A stretch of 64,000 nt of DNA from Liopterus haemorrhoidalis. Its lineage: Eukaryota > Arthropoda > Insecta > Coleoptera > Dytiscidae. Position 1 is the first letter of the stretch; the number at the start of each line of letters is the position of its first letter. The DNA is taken from the NCBI GenBank assembly GCA_963971575.1, contig OZ020616.1, forward strand, positions 6,922,934-6,986,933, in the 5' to 3' direction. Both the position numbers and the translations under genes were made by a program. A model generated the notes under the pieces. That model saw only the letters and a list, made by a program, of their open reading frames with translations, was not told where the DNA came from and did no database searches. Positions 55,269-64,000 of this stretch are shown here, one piece after another.

Positions 55269-55389
55269 TATTTAGAAACCTAAATAATAGTATTATGTAT
55301 TCGAATTAAAATTAACAAAAAAATATTTTAACATAAAATTTGTTTTGGCATCCCAAAATCATTCACTTACTAAATACCTGCGAAATCCT

Positions 55390-56076
55390 GAAATGTGTGA
55401 AAATTCACACTTCACATACATTTTTTATTTCAACCATTAATAAGTATTCTATTACTGTCAAAGTAGAGGCAGACATGTTTTTCTGCACATTTTCAATCGT
55501 GTTAATGTGTGGCAAATGTAAGATTTTACAAAATGAATTGAACAAATTACTAACTAAATTTCTTCTCGTTAATTTCTAAAAAGTTTCAAATTATTTTAAA
55601 TCATAGTCACAAACAAAATCAACGTAAACAATTAAAGCGAGTTTATCAAAAGTCGCGACATCTTTTTGCAGAAATTTCCCTTTCAGCATAAAACTTCGCC
55701 GCCGTCTTTTCAAAACCCTACATCTATTTCTACAAAGACATTCTTGAGATGACGATTAACTATTTATATAATTTCCACGTGGCTGCAGTTTACAATTAGC
55801 GAACAAGAAAACTAGAAATTGTACGAAGGAATTTGTGTTCCTTTGAATGGGCTATTAATTTAGGGAAATTTTAATGTAATAGTCTGATTTAATGAATTAT
55901 TTTGATGTATTTTAGGGTTGGTACACATGGGGGAAAGTAGAATAGAAATGGCTTATTACTATTGTTAAAATTAAACTTTCATGAATTACTGGTAAAGTCT
56001 AATTAGTTGAATGTTAATGAATTCTGCAGATAGATATGTCAAATTTTTAAAAACGAAACCTAGGCCTATTGTTTAA
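55390..56076. other. Unassigned
   Basis: A+T-rich, no gene or terminus recognised. Confidence 0.3.
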
Positions 56077-57211
56077 GGGACTATTACCGGTTAGAAAAGC
56101 AAAAAATGACCTATAATTATATTTTTTTTTCTCGTTTCCTTTATTATAGAACGTTGTGCAACTTTTTTTATTTTATTAATATTTTATTCAAGATTATAAA
56201 AAATTTTTTTTTTTTTTCAGTACATAGATAATTATATAGATGGCGCCAAAGTTCGGTAACAAAAAATTATGATGCTCCATGGCCCGGGGTTAATCTCGAA
56301 ATTGACAAGTCTGAAACAAAAATTCAAAAATAATTTTAAAGATGAAGGTGTCTTACATCGTAATTTACCACCTATTATGAAAAAAAGGGTGTAAAAACAA
56401 AATGGCGGATAGGTGAAATTTTTTTTCTAAAAATCATGTTTTTTCCCCTTTTAACCTTATCAATTTTTTTTTTCAATTTTTTTTTGCAATTTTCTGGTAA
56501 ATTACGGTAGAGGACATCAAAATGAACAAAATTCACTAAAATTTAAAAATATCCGTTGTGTAGTTATGGAGAATAAGTCTGGGCCGATTGAAAAAACACT
56601 ATTTCGAGAAAATCACTTTTGAAGTTTTTTTAAATATTTGTATTGTAATATTTTTAAAAAAATTAAGTTTCAGCACTACAATTGGTTAATCAGCAATCCC
56701 TGGTCCATATAAAAGTACTCCCGAATCAATCATTTGTTGCTGTTCCTCTTGCTGAGCAGTTTTCTTTGCCAAGAGAGCTTCCTTCGACGCCGCTGTACTC
56801 GCTTTATTGGCCATCTCAATGCGTTCCTCATCTTTTTTTTTTAACATAATCATACGCAGAGTGTCCAATTATGCATCCCATTACCTCCAATATTTTCAAG
56901 AGGGACGTTCTAGCTTCATTAAATATTGCTAATGAAATATTAGCAGCCAACTCAGTAACTTCTCTTCCCACAAACGTATGTTTGGGAACGATAGCCCAAA
57001 GTGTTTTGTTGTAACACTCATTATTATTTTGGGTATTCTTTCCCAAATCGGTTTAATATAGGTATTCTTGGACCTCCGCATTTAACGCATGCGCTAAAAT
57101 TGCCACCAATTTCTTATTTTTTTGAATTTCGTTATAAAAATTTAGGATATGATTTCTGAAGGTATAAGGAATCAAAAAATGTAAAAAAAAATTATAACCG
57201 GTAATAGTCCC
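56077..57211. mobile_element. TTAA-flanked DNA transposon (Kolobok- or piggyBac-like)
   Basis: A perfect inverted repeat GGGACTATTACCGGTTA / TAACCGGTAATAGTCCC is bounded by TTAA at both ends (56073-56076 and 57212-57215). TTAA duplications occur in piggyBac and Kolobok superfamilies. The encoded fragment does not look like piggyBac and more resembles the C-terminus of Mutator-like/Kolobok transposases (from memory, not searched). 1135 bp, deleted inside. Confidence 0.75.
56686..57150 (-). pseudogene. Transposase C-terminal fragment in the TTAA element
   Basis: The minus strand from 57150 reads 'AILAHALNAEVQEYLY', a stop, then 'NNECYNKTLWAIVPKHTF', 'VGREVTELAANISLAIFN', 'EVMGCIIGHSAYDYVKK'. 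A frameshift in an A-run near 56838 leads to a charged coiled-coil-like tail 'DEERIEMANKASTAASKE' and an ending 'GVLLYGPGIAD' with its stop at 56686-56688. The catalytic part is missing. The 'N-N-E-x-x-N-x-x-x-W-x-x-x-P-K' signature is shared with a family of insect transposase-like proteins I cannot name with certainty. Confidence 0.55.
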
Positions 57212-57329
57212 TTAAACAGGGCTCTACACCCTATGCCCACGGGCACCTCAGCGCCTAACGTTACAGTAGAGTGTGAACACCATTATTTGTTTAGATGACG
57301 TTTGGGTTATATTTTTTTTTTCGTCCTTT

Positions 57330-58000
57330 AAGGATTCGGTAAGTATGACCAAGAAGTCTTTATGCCGTTACCAATAAACATGCACGCAGACATATATCTG
57401 TCCCTCTCTATGTCTGTCTGTCTATATGTCTACGAGGGTTGCCTTTTATATTTCGGGATTTGAGATCAAAAACAATTATTTATCAACAAAAGTGGCTTTA
57501 TTGTTTTTCAAAATATTCTCATGAAGATCAATACACTTTTGCATGCCTTTGAACCAATTTTCGAAGCACTTTTTCCACTCCGATTGAGGCTTTTTTCACT
57601 GCGATTGTCAAATGATGTGGGATCCAACGCGAACAAATCTCTTTGACGGCTAAATGTTCATGCAATAGTGAATGTATGCTTCATCGCCAAAAGTCGAATT
57701 AAGTTTAACGATGCACTGTTGTTGAGTTAATCCAGGTCGAAAGTTGTAAAAAATAATCGCTCAAAAATGTTCACGATTTAATTCCATTTTTAGCCGAGAT
57801 TAATTTTTTCAAATCACTATAAACAACACAAATAGTGCTCGTACGTCAAAACGTTCTGAGTACGTATACCGTCAAAAATGTAAAACTTTACGATAGAAGA
57901 GTCAGGTGCCAGAGGGCAGCACCAGTTTAGCGTAATGCCGAAATATAAGAGGTAATACGCGGGTTGCCTCTTATCTATCTATATGCCTGTTCGGTAGAAA
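57330..58000. repeat. Diverged AGGGTTT repeat, copy E, split by a mariner
   Basis: 'AAGGATTCGGTAAGTATGACC', a CTGTCTGTCTAT tract, then after the mariner 'CTGTTCGGTAGAAATTGTTA' follow the order of copies C and D with many changes. It stops soon after. Confidence 0.5.
57432..57957. mobile_element. Internally deleted mariner
   Basis: Left terminal repeat CGAGGGTTGCCTTTTATATT, with an imperfect inverse at the right (CCGAAATATAAGAGG, 57938-57952). On the minus strand only scraps of transposase remain: 'HSLLHEHLAVKEICSRW' near 57640, 'WINSTTVHR'-like N-terminal residues near 57720, and the C-terminal 'MQKCIDLHENILKN' near 57510-57545. Same family as 36769-37303. It could only have moved in trans. 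Confidence 0.72.
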
Positions 58001-59883
58001 TTGTTACGGTTATTATGGTTAGCTTTATACAAATCAATTATAAGTGAAGTGATTGCTATTTTGAGAATTGGACTTACGTTAATGACAATGGTTTCTTCCA
58101 GGATTTCTGTTGTGCAAAATCTTCTATTATGTCCTCAAAGTCTAATTTTTGCACATCACTTTCTATGCACATGATTGACAAATTAGTAAGTCGTTCCTGT
58201 AACAAAGTCGTTCGTAATTCTTTTTTTTTTTTTTTAGCCGTGAAATTTAGCGCTCTCCACTACAATTGGTGACCATTAAGCAAAGGAATATTTGTAGCAA
58301 TTTTCAGATTCGGGAAAATTTCTTCTAATTTATCTGATTTTATTAGAGTATGTAAGGCTGAGATACTCAAGTCTGCCGATTCATTTGCAAGGTTTTTTAA
58401 TAAAAGTAGTAAAATTATTGTAAAATTGCACTAAAAATTGAACTACTCTTTTTTCCGTGTAAACGACGACGTTGACATTTTGAGGCCCCCATCAAGCCGG
58501 GGGCCCTGGGCTTGTGCCCCATGTGCCCTTATGGAAAAGACGGAACTGATTGTATTGAAATGCATTGTCTAATAAAACAATGTAGCATGTGCCTTACCTA
58601 AAAAGATGTTCCTTATTAAAACGTTGATGATGTTTTTTTTTTTTTTTTTCAAATTGCTGTATGTCATGTCGTGGAGGACCTAGACTGGTCATTGACACCT
58701 TTGTGACATTATTATAGTTATTTATTTTATAGTACTTGCATATTTAAATGATTCAGTCAGTAAAAGAAACAATTAATAAAAACAGGGGAAGTTCGGTGCC
58801 GTAAGCACCGCATGGGGACGCTCCATGCCGTGAATTTCTTCTTTTTCGGACGAGGTGGCAATAACTTTTCCTTTGCAACGCCGGGTATATCTAAATATGC
58901 CTAGAAGAATGTATACGCTAGAAACAAAAACAAAAAAAAAACCTTATTTGGTAAATAGTGGGCAGTAAGTCAAAAAAAAATCTAAACCCAAACCGTTTAC
59001 AGGTTTGTATAATCTGTTAAGTAATATTAGTAAGAAATATTTTTCTATAGCACTTTTCATATTAAGATAACGAATATTTCCCCTTTATTTCAGACATCAA
59101 CCCCTATACAGTATGATCAAAATAAAACGCTATGACTCACACGACCGGGTGATCCAATAATCTCCTGCACTCCCCAATCACTTGCCATTGTCTTATCTCA
59201 GAGTGAAGTATTGTGTACTTAAATTTATTGTGGTCGGTTCACTGTTCAGATTTGTTATCTAAAAGGAAAAATTGTTGTTGTTCTCTAACTAATTGCTTTG
59301 GATGCAAGCTTTGATACGACCCGTATGTCTGAGATTACGAATAAAAGAAATGTTAATTGCTTGGTGATATGGTGTTTGTCAAAGATAAGGGTTGATACCC
59401 TTATCAATAGATGGGGTTAATTCCATGTATTGGTTTGTGTCTCAGATAAGAGATCAAAGCATTTATTTAATTGTGGACCTATTAAACCAATGAAATAACA
59501 AATAACATAACTATAACGATAAAAATACAGCAATTAAATAAGTTGTATAACAATTTACGATGTTTAAGGACCGCTAACACAATTAACATAAAACGTATTA
59601 TGATCTACAGTTCAGAGAAATATCTATAGTTTATTGCAATTAAGAATTCAGCATGTAAAGAGATAGGGGCTGTTTCAACTTGTATCTGATTGTTTTGCAC
59701 ACAGGCAATTTTACATACAGTTACGTATTTTAAGATTATTGCTTTGGTATTTAAATGTTATATTAAGTACATTCTTGTCAGGCAAATAATGCAGTAGGAC
59801 TTTCATATATCGAAGACGATGGTTCCATAAGAAAAATTCGATATATATACAAACTTAAATACGTAGAAATGAATAGAAATTAA
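58001..59883. other. Long unassigned stretch
   Basis: Contains G+C-rich scraps ('CAAGCCGGGGGCCCTGGGC' near 58493, and a hairpin CGGTGC-CGTAA-GCACCG at 58795-58811) and T-runs. No gene, terminus pair or tail could be established. Confidence 0.3.
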
Positions 59884-60057
59884 CAGTCGTATTTATAGTC
59901 AGCGTGTAAAAGTCGTGGTTGTTACGTACAGTTCCACGCATTAAACACGCGTGGTTCATAATGGTATTTATATTAGTATTTGCACGTCCGTGCAATACTT
60001 AGCAACGTGCATTCAAATTTTATGTTGCAACATCGCAACAAAAATTAAATTCGCCAT

Positions 60058-60061
<4 letters not shown>

Positions 60062-60104
<43 letters not shown>
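60062..60104. repeat. Poly-A run of about 43
   Basis: A long homopolymer inside the Harbinger element, just after 'GCCATTAAATT'. It may be the tail of an inserted retroposed sequence or a replication-slippage expansion; exact length is unreliable in assembled sequence. Confidence 0.8.
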
Positions 60105-60193
60105 ATCGCAAATTATAAATTTCTGGTATAATCTCAGTAAGCCAGTATCGTTTGTTTTTGTGACATTTGTCATATGACATAATAATTGTAACA

Positions 60194-60965
60194 TTCAGAA
60201 TTATATCTTATATTACGACGACTCCAGAAAAAAAATTCCAACGTAGTGACAATTGGAGCGATGAAGAAAAGAATTACTGGAAGCAATGCAGGGAAAATAT
60301 AAAATAATAGAAAGTAAAAAAGTAGATAGCAGACTGGGAAAAAAGAAACAAGAAGCGTGGAAAGAAATTAAAAAAGAATTTGTTGTATGTGGGAAATCTC
60401 GAGATTTGGACAAAATTAAGGAACGGTGGAGAAGAATGAAAAGAGACGCTAAAGCCAGGGTTGCACAATTTAAAAAATATAAGAAATGTACAGGAGAAGG
60501 ACCGTCAATAGCTGAACCAACGGATATGGAATACGCCATAAAGGATATGATTCCGTACGAATTTGAAGAAGATGTAAGCGAATTTGATTCTAAAATTTCT
60601 GCAAATGAGTTATTAGAAGAAGTGCAAGTTACTGCCAATCGAGGAGGATCTCAATTACCTTTGTCGTCAAATTATACGACTGCTGATAAGGAAGATATTA
60701 TGCTTGACCCAGTAACTGGCATAATTGAAACTATTATCCCCGAGGCAAGAAATCTGCATGGTAAAATTACCGAAAATTCTGCGAAAAACCTAAAAGGAAA
60801 GAAAGTGTTAAAAAAATGAGTGCTTTCGAACAGGCATCATTTGAAGTTTATAAAGAAAAAGAACTGCTGCAGATGAAGCATATGCAGGAGCTACAAGACC
60901 TACGTATGAAGTATGAAAAAGAAATTTATGAATTAAAATTTAAAAAATTGAGAGAAAATAAATAA
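60194..60965 (+). pseudogene. Harbinger Myb/SANT-like accessory protein, two frameshifts
   Basis: Partner of the transposase, which in this superfamily binds the element ends and helps bring the transposase to DNA in the nucleus. The frame 60194-60275 gives 'RSDNWSDEEKNYWKQ' (first SANT helix, with no ATG visible upstream). A frameshift near 60270 leads to 'MQGKYKIIESKKVDSRLG', 'KKQEAWKEIKKEF', 'KIKERWRRMKRDAKAR' (rest of the trihelix-like domain) and an acidic linker. The frame ends at 60817-60819 in an A-run. A second shift restores 'SAFEQASFEVYKEKELLQ' and a coiled coil ('MKHMQELQDLRMKYEKEI') ending at TAA 60963-60965. Confidence 0.85.
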
Positions 60966-61035
60966 AGCAAATTTTTACGTTTATTGTTGTTTTATTGTTA
61001 TTATTGTTGTTATTTCTAGTATGTTATCTTTAATA

Positions 61036-62118
61036 TTAATTAAAATTACGATTTATGAATGCTAATCTGAACGCATTTCCTCTTACAGTAGGGTTGGTAA
61101 AAGGTATGTTATCTTCTTCGTCACTTTCATCTTGATTTTCGTCATCGGAATCATTCATATTATCATTTGCCTCCAAACGATCTTGTAGACAGATGTTATG
61201 TAAAATTGCTAGCGAACTTATAATTGCTTTTGTAGTATTAATTTCAACATTTAGACCATTATATAAACATCTAAATTTGCCTTTCCATTGACCAAATAAC
61301 CTCTCTACCGGATTTCTTGTTTTTATATGGGCGACGTTGTACCTTTCTTCCTGTGGGGTAGCAGGATTTAGTACAGGGGTTAACATATAGTTAGTAGCAG
61401 CATATCCGCCATCCCCAATTAGAATCCCATTAATCGCGCCACTTTGAAAATCCCTTTTAAGGGTACTCGCCTCCCAAATTCTTGAATCATGGGTACTTCC
61501 TCGCCACCTAGCGTTTATATCCATAATCTGGCAGTTTGCATCACATATTACCTGAACGTTCAGGGAAAAATATCCTTTCCGGTTAATGAATATTGCTGGA
61601 TTAGGACCTCTAGGATTTTTTATTTTTATGTGGGTAGAATCGAAGCGCCCACGATTCCTGGCATTCCCGCAATCCTGTGGAACTCTTCTTTTTTTCTTTG
61701 CAATTCATGTGCTGTATTTGGGAATTTTACAAATTCGTTTACATGTCCCGCTAAAGCACAAACAACTTTTTTTTATTATTATCGACATGGTCGATTGCGA
61801 AAAACCATGTAAATCAGCAATGTCTTGCTGATATGCCCCTTTCGCTAAATAACGAGTAGTGGCTAAAACTTGCAGTTCCACAGATATCGGTAACCCTTTC
61901 CTATTATTAATAGTCACCAAATCATTTTTCATCAGTTGAACAACTTTTCGAACGCTATCTTTACTCATTCTATATATTTTTTTAAATTCTAAATCATTAT
62001 ATTTACAAAGAGGATTAATCCGATTTCTATAAACCTTTTCTTTCCTTGCATTGCGTCCTCCGATTCTCCTAATATTTTGGACATCTTCTATCCTCTGTTG
62101 CAGTTCCGCAAAATCCAT
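61036..62118 (-). pseudogene. Harbinger (HARBI1-like) DDE transposase, two frameshifts
   Basis: From ATG 62118 the minus strand reads an N-terminal region ('MDFAELQQRIEDVQNI'), 'CKYNDLEFKKIYRMSKDSV' (helix-turn-helix lead) and 'LQVLATTRYLAKGAYQQD', 'HGFSQSTMS'. A frameshift near 61772 and another near 61645 separate it from the catalytic core: Asp in 'FDSTHIKIK' (61639-61641), Asp in 'LIGDGGYAATNYML' (61411-61413) and Glu in 'NPVERLFGQWKGKFR' (61303-61305), 35 residues on. An acidic tail ('NMNDSDDENQDESDEEDN') leads to the stop at 61036. With only two indels, the gene decayed recently compared with the other transposases here. Confidence 0.9.
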
Positions 62119-62431
62119 ATCTAATTAAATTGATATTGAATATGTTTTAATTATTTAGCATAATAAATAATAATATATTAAATAATAAATTAATAATATA
62201 AATAACTTAAATTGAAATTAAAAATTACCTTTTCGCAAAAAGTTCCTTACACGTTGCTTACACGACAGTTTTGACACTTGAAGACTTGACTTGACATTTG
62301 AAAAATTACTAAACCGTGGAAGCTGCACGGCCTCCTTGCACGCATAAACTGTGACTATAAATACGGTTTTTTTACCACGCACCTTGCACGAAAATTTACA
62401 CGTTTCCATAGTACTATAAATACGGCTGTAA

Positions 62432-63490
62432 ATATTTATCTATGTACCATAAAGATGGTGATTTTATATTAGTTACGCCACTGAAATTTTCTGTCCTACA
62501 TTTGATCAACCAGTGAAAACTAAACTAGACAAACATAATTATAAGGTAAATAATTCAGTTCTAAATATATCAAACTAAAATAATCAAATTCCATTGTCCC
62601 GGAAGAAATACATTAGTCCCTTATCCCTCCCTACCTTCCTGTCTAACACGGAAATAATTAAAATACAGCAACCCAATCCTATGTCACATTAATGAATAAG
62701 TAACAGAATTAAAACAGGAATAATTCAGTAAATCTAATCACGGACTCAAATCAAGTGTTTGGCCGTTCATTCGCAGTGGCCAGTTTCGTGTACCGACCAA
62801 TGATTTAGGTGAACGTTAATATTTTATGAGGCAAAGGGACAATTCAATATGTGCCACTGCAACTTCAAACTTACTGCTTACAATCAACTAACTTGTATTA
62901 ACTAGATTAAACAAATCATTACAGCAATTTCTCTTTAACTTTACAGCAATGCCTGTATTGAAATTTTGTTTTCGTAGACAAGTTTAAATTTGTTAAGAGC
63001 ATTTTTAAAAATATTTGCGATCAATTTTAATTATTATTATTGTTGCACCATCAGAATCATTTTGATGATAAAGATATTATTCATTTTATCAATTTTGCTA
63101 TATTAACAGTTTTATTATGAAGGACCGAATATAAAAAATAATATTGGCAAAATATGTGTGGTATAAATAGGAATCAAAATTAATTGTAAGGGACTAGGTC
63201 CCTGGCTATAAGTATTTCCTTACCTGTAAATTTTGATTTTATTTTTAGTTATGGAATATAATTGTATGGTCTTCAATAAGTATACTCTTTTACTATTATA
63301 TGAATCGATGTTACACATAAAATTGTCGTGAAAGAATATTTTTCTGTTTTTCGAATTGAGTTTCTTTTGTCATATCTTGTTTTGCTTGGTCAGATTAATA
63401 GAGTCAAGTTGAAAAAATGTGTCATTTGTTGGTGTACGTGTCAAAAGGTTTACATATTTAAGTTTTTTATATCAGGTATGTTTATCATAA
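62432..63490. other. Unassigned
   Basis: A+T-rich, no gene or repeat terminus recognised. Confidence 0.3.
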
Positions 63491-63495
63491 ATTAT

Positions 63496-63700
63496 GGTAA
63501 CCAGACAACTGGGGCCGTAAGACAATTCGGGCAGTTCACAATTGGGGCTTTTCACAACTGGGGCCATTAACAACTGGGACGATGGACAATTCGGGCCGTA
63601 CACAATTGGGGCTTTTCACAACTGGCGCCATTAACAACTGGGGCGATGGACAGTTCGGGCCGTTCACAATTGGGGCTTTTGACAACTGGGGCCATAACTA
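63496..63700 (+). repeat. Minisatellite with ~16-bp subunits in ~67-bp higher-order units
   Basis: Subunits of the form ACAAYTGGGGCnnT (or ACAATTCGGGCCGT) alternate in a fixed order: 'CTTTTCACAACTGGGGCC', 'ATTAACAACTGGGGCGAT', 'GGACAATTCGGGCCGT', 'ACACAATTGGGG'. The order repeats about three times. The tail of the open frame 63328-63570 runs into it by chance. Confidence 0.85.
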
Positions 63701-64000
63701 TAAGAGCTAGAGTCTTCTTTTGTTTAAAATAAAAAAATAAACTATTTTTTGCAAAAAGATAATTTCACTACAATATCACAGTGAAGATGTCTAATGTGTT
63801 TTGACACTTACTATCCAGAAAATAAGATATGTATGTCAATTGCGTATGAACACCTACTATCCTGAAAATAAGATAGTAGAGTAAAGCGCGTAGTACTTGC
63901 GCTAGTTACTAGCTCTTTTACTCTACCAATGTAAATCCGGCATTAGATTTTGGAAGCACTTATATACTCTCGTACATAGGTACATTTTAGACGAGGAGCA
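63701..64000. repeat. Right edge with a short direct repeat and a hairpin
   Basis: 'CTTACTATCCAGAAAATAAG' and 'CCTACTATCCTGAAAATAAG' lie about 45 bp apart (63808 and 63852). GTAGAGTAAA (about 63876) and its inverse TTTACTCTAC (about 63918) could form a stem. No gene. Confidence 0.5.

Larger units (their letters stand above)
54067..55389 (-). repeat. AGGGTTT repeat family, copy C (complete, inverse)
   Basis: Runs opposite to copies A and B. It begins AGGGCTTTGTAGGTATGACC, carries a (GTCT)n tract at 54115-54151 and the conserved 'AGCCAAACGGCTAAACC' block, and ends ATACCTGCGAAATCCT with the outer palindrome GTGTGAAAATTCACAC beyond. The cassette position (54655-54725) holds a tRNA-like sequence different from those in A and B. 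A small TA-flanked element (54971-55268) was inserted into it, which explains the extra length. Confidence 0.85.
59884..62428. mobile_element. Nearly complete PIF/Harbinger element with both genes
   Basis: Inverted repeats CAGTCGTATTTATAGT (left) and ACTATAAATACGGCTG (right, one mismatch) are bounded by TAA (59881-59883 and 62429-62431). 'TATAAATACGG' is repeated just inside the right end near 62355, as a sub-terminal motif. It encodes a Myb/SANT-like protein (plus) and a DDE transposase (minus) arranged tail to tail about 70 bp apart, the standard Harbinger plan. Both genes carry frameshifts. The 2.5-kb length is near full size for the superfamily. Confidence 0.93.

Noticed and set aside
60213..60638. 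141-codon minus frame
   Set aside because: Shadow of the Harbinger accessory gene on the plus strand.
1..64000. Bacterial or viral insert, operon or plasmid origin
   Set aside because: No ribosome-binding-site gene arrays, phage or plasmid genes; all coding remnants belong to eukaryotic transposable elements.

Overview
The window is a gene-poor, A+T-rich stretch of eukaryotic intergenic DNA made almost entirely of transposable elements at different stages of decay. The set of families (RTE, Jockey/CR1, I-type and R2/R4-type LINEs, a Penelope-like element, Tc1/mariner, PIF/Harbinger, many small hAT elements, tRNA-derived SINEs, LTRs), a 62-bp GT-AG intron, and the absence of operons or bacterial signals fit an arthropod, most likely an insect. 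The order cannot be fixed from sequence alone. I recognise no host protein-coding gene, no functional tRNA or rRNA gene and no CRISPR array. Nearly every coding stretch is a broken transposon gene.

Layout. 0.1-5 kb: a truncated RTE LINE (minus), a Tc1-type transposase pseudogene with an intron (plus) and an internally deleted mariner. 5.9-9.3 kb: a SINE with a 12-bp target duplication, an LTR with a likely primer-binding site, a deleted PIF/Harbinger element and an RT scrap. 9.7-13.5 kb: a truncated hAT element, the 3' half of an R2/R4-type LINE, and a LINE 3' end with an ATT tail. 15.7-18.3 kb: an RTE interrupted by a hAT-type element that itself holds a TA-flanked inverted-repeat element. 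19-23 kb: a 0.94-kb inverted-repeat element carrying an exon-like ORF, then an I-type LINE interrupted by a hAT element containing a second hAT element with a minisatellite. 24.3-26.7 kb: two copies of one Jockey-type LINE 3' end, one split by a hAT element.

28-31.6 kb: a CR1/Jockey-like LINE and a SINE split by a solo LTR. 32.1-39.2 kb: two ~0.93-kb inverted arms about 95% alike by eye, around a 5.2-kb core with a ribozyme-like motif, a tRNA-like element, repeat copy A, a Penelope GIY-YIG fragment and two Tc1/mariner scraps. 39.3-45.9 kb: a small hAT, repeat copies B and D, a LINE 3' end, a palindromic element, a Harbinger-type MITE and a DD41D transposase pseudogene. 46.3-52.6 kb: a hAT with the same minisatellite, an RNase H LINE fragment and two more RT pseudogenes. 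54-58 kb: repeat copy C, a TTAA-flanked element and a deleted mariner. 59.9-62.4 kb: a nearly complete but frameshifted PIF/Harbinger element with both genes. 63.5-63.7 kb: a minisatellite.

The points most worth following are: a ~1-kb repeat family (copies A, B, C) with a different tRNA-like cassette at the same internal place in each copy; a ~40-bp minisatellite found inside two hAT elements with different termini and at two other sites; the nested insertions, dated relative to each other by clean target duplications; and two adjacent hairpins with the same four-base loop at 37.3 kb. Percent identities and family assignments come from reading by eye; no database search was run.
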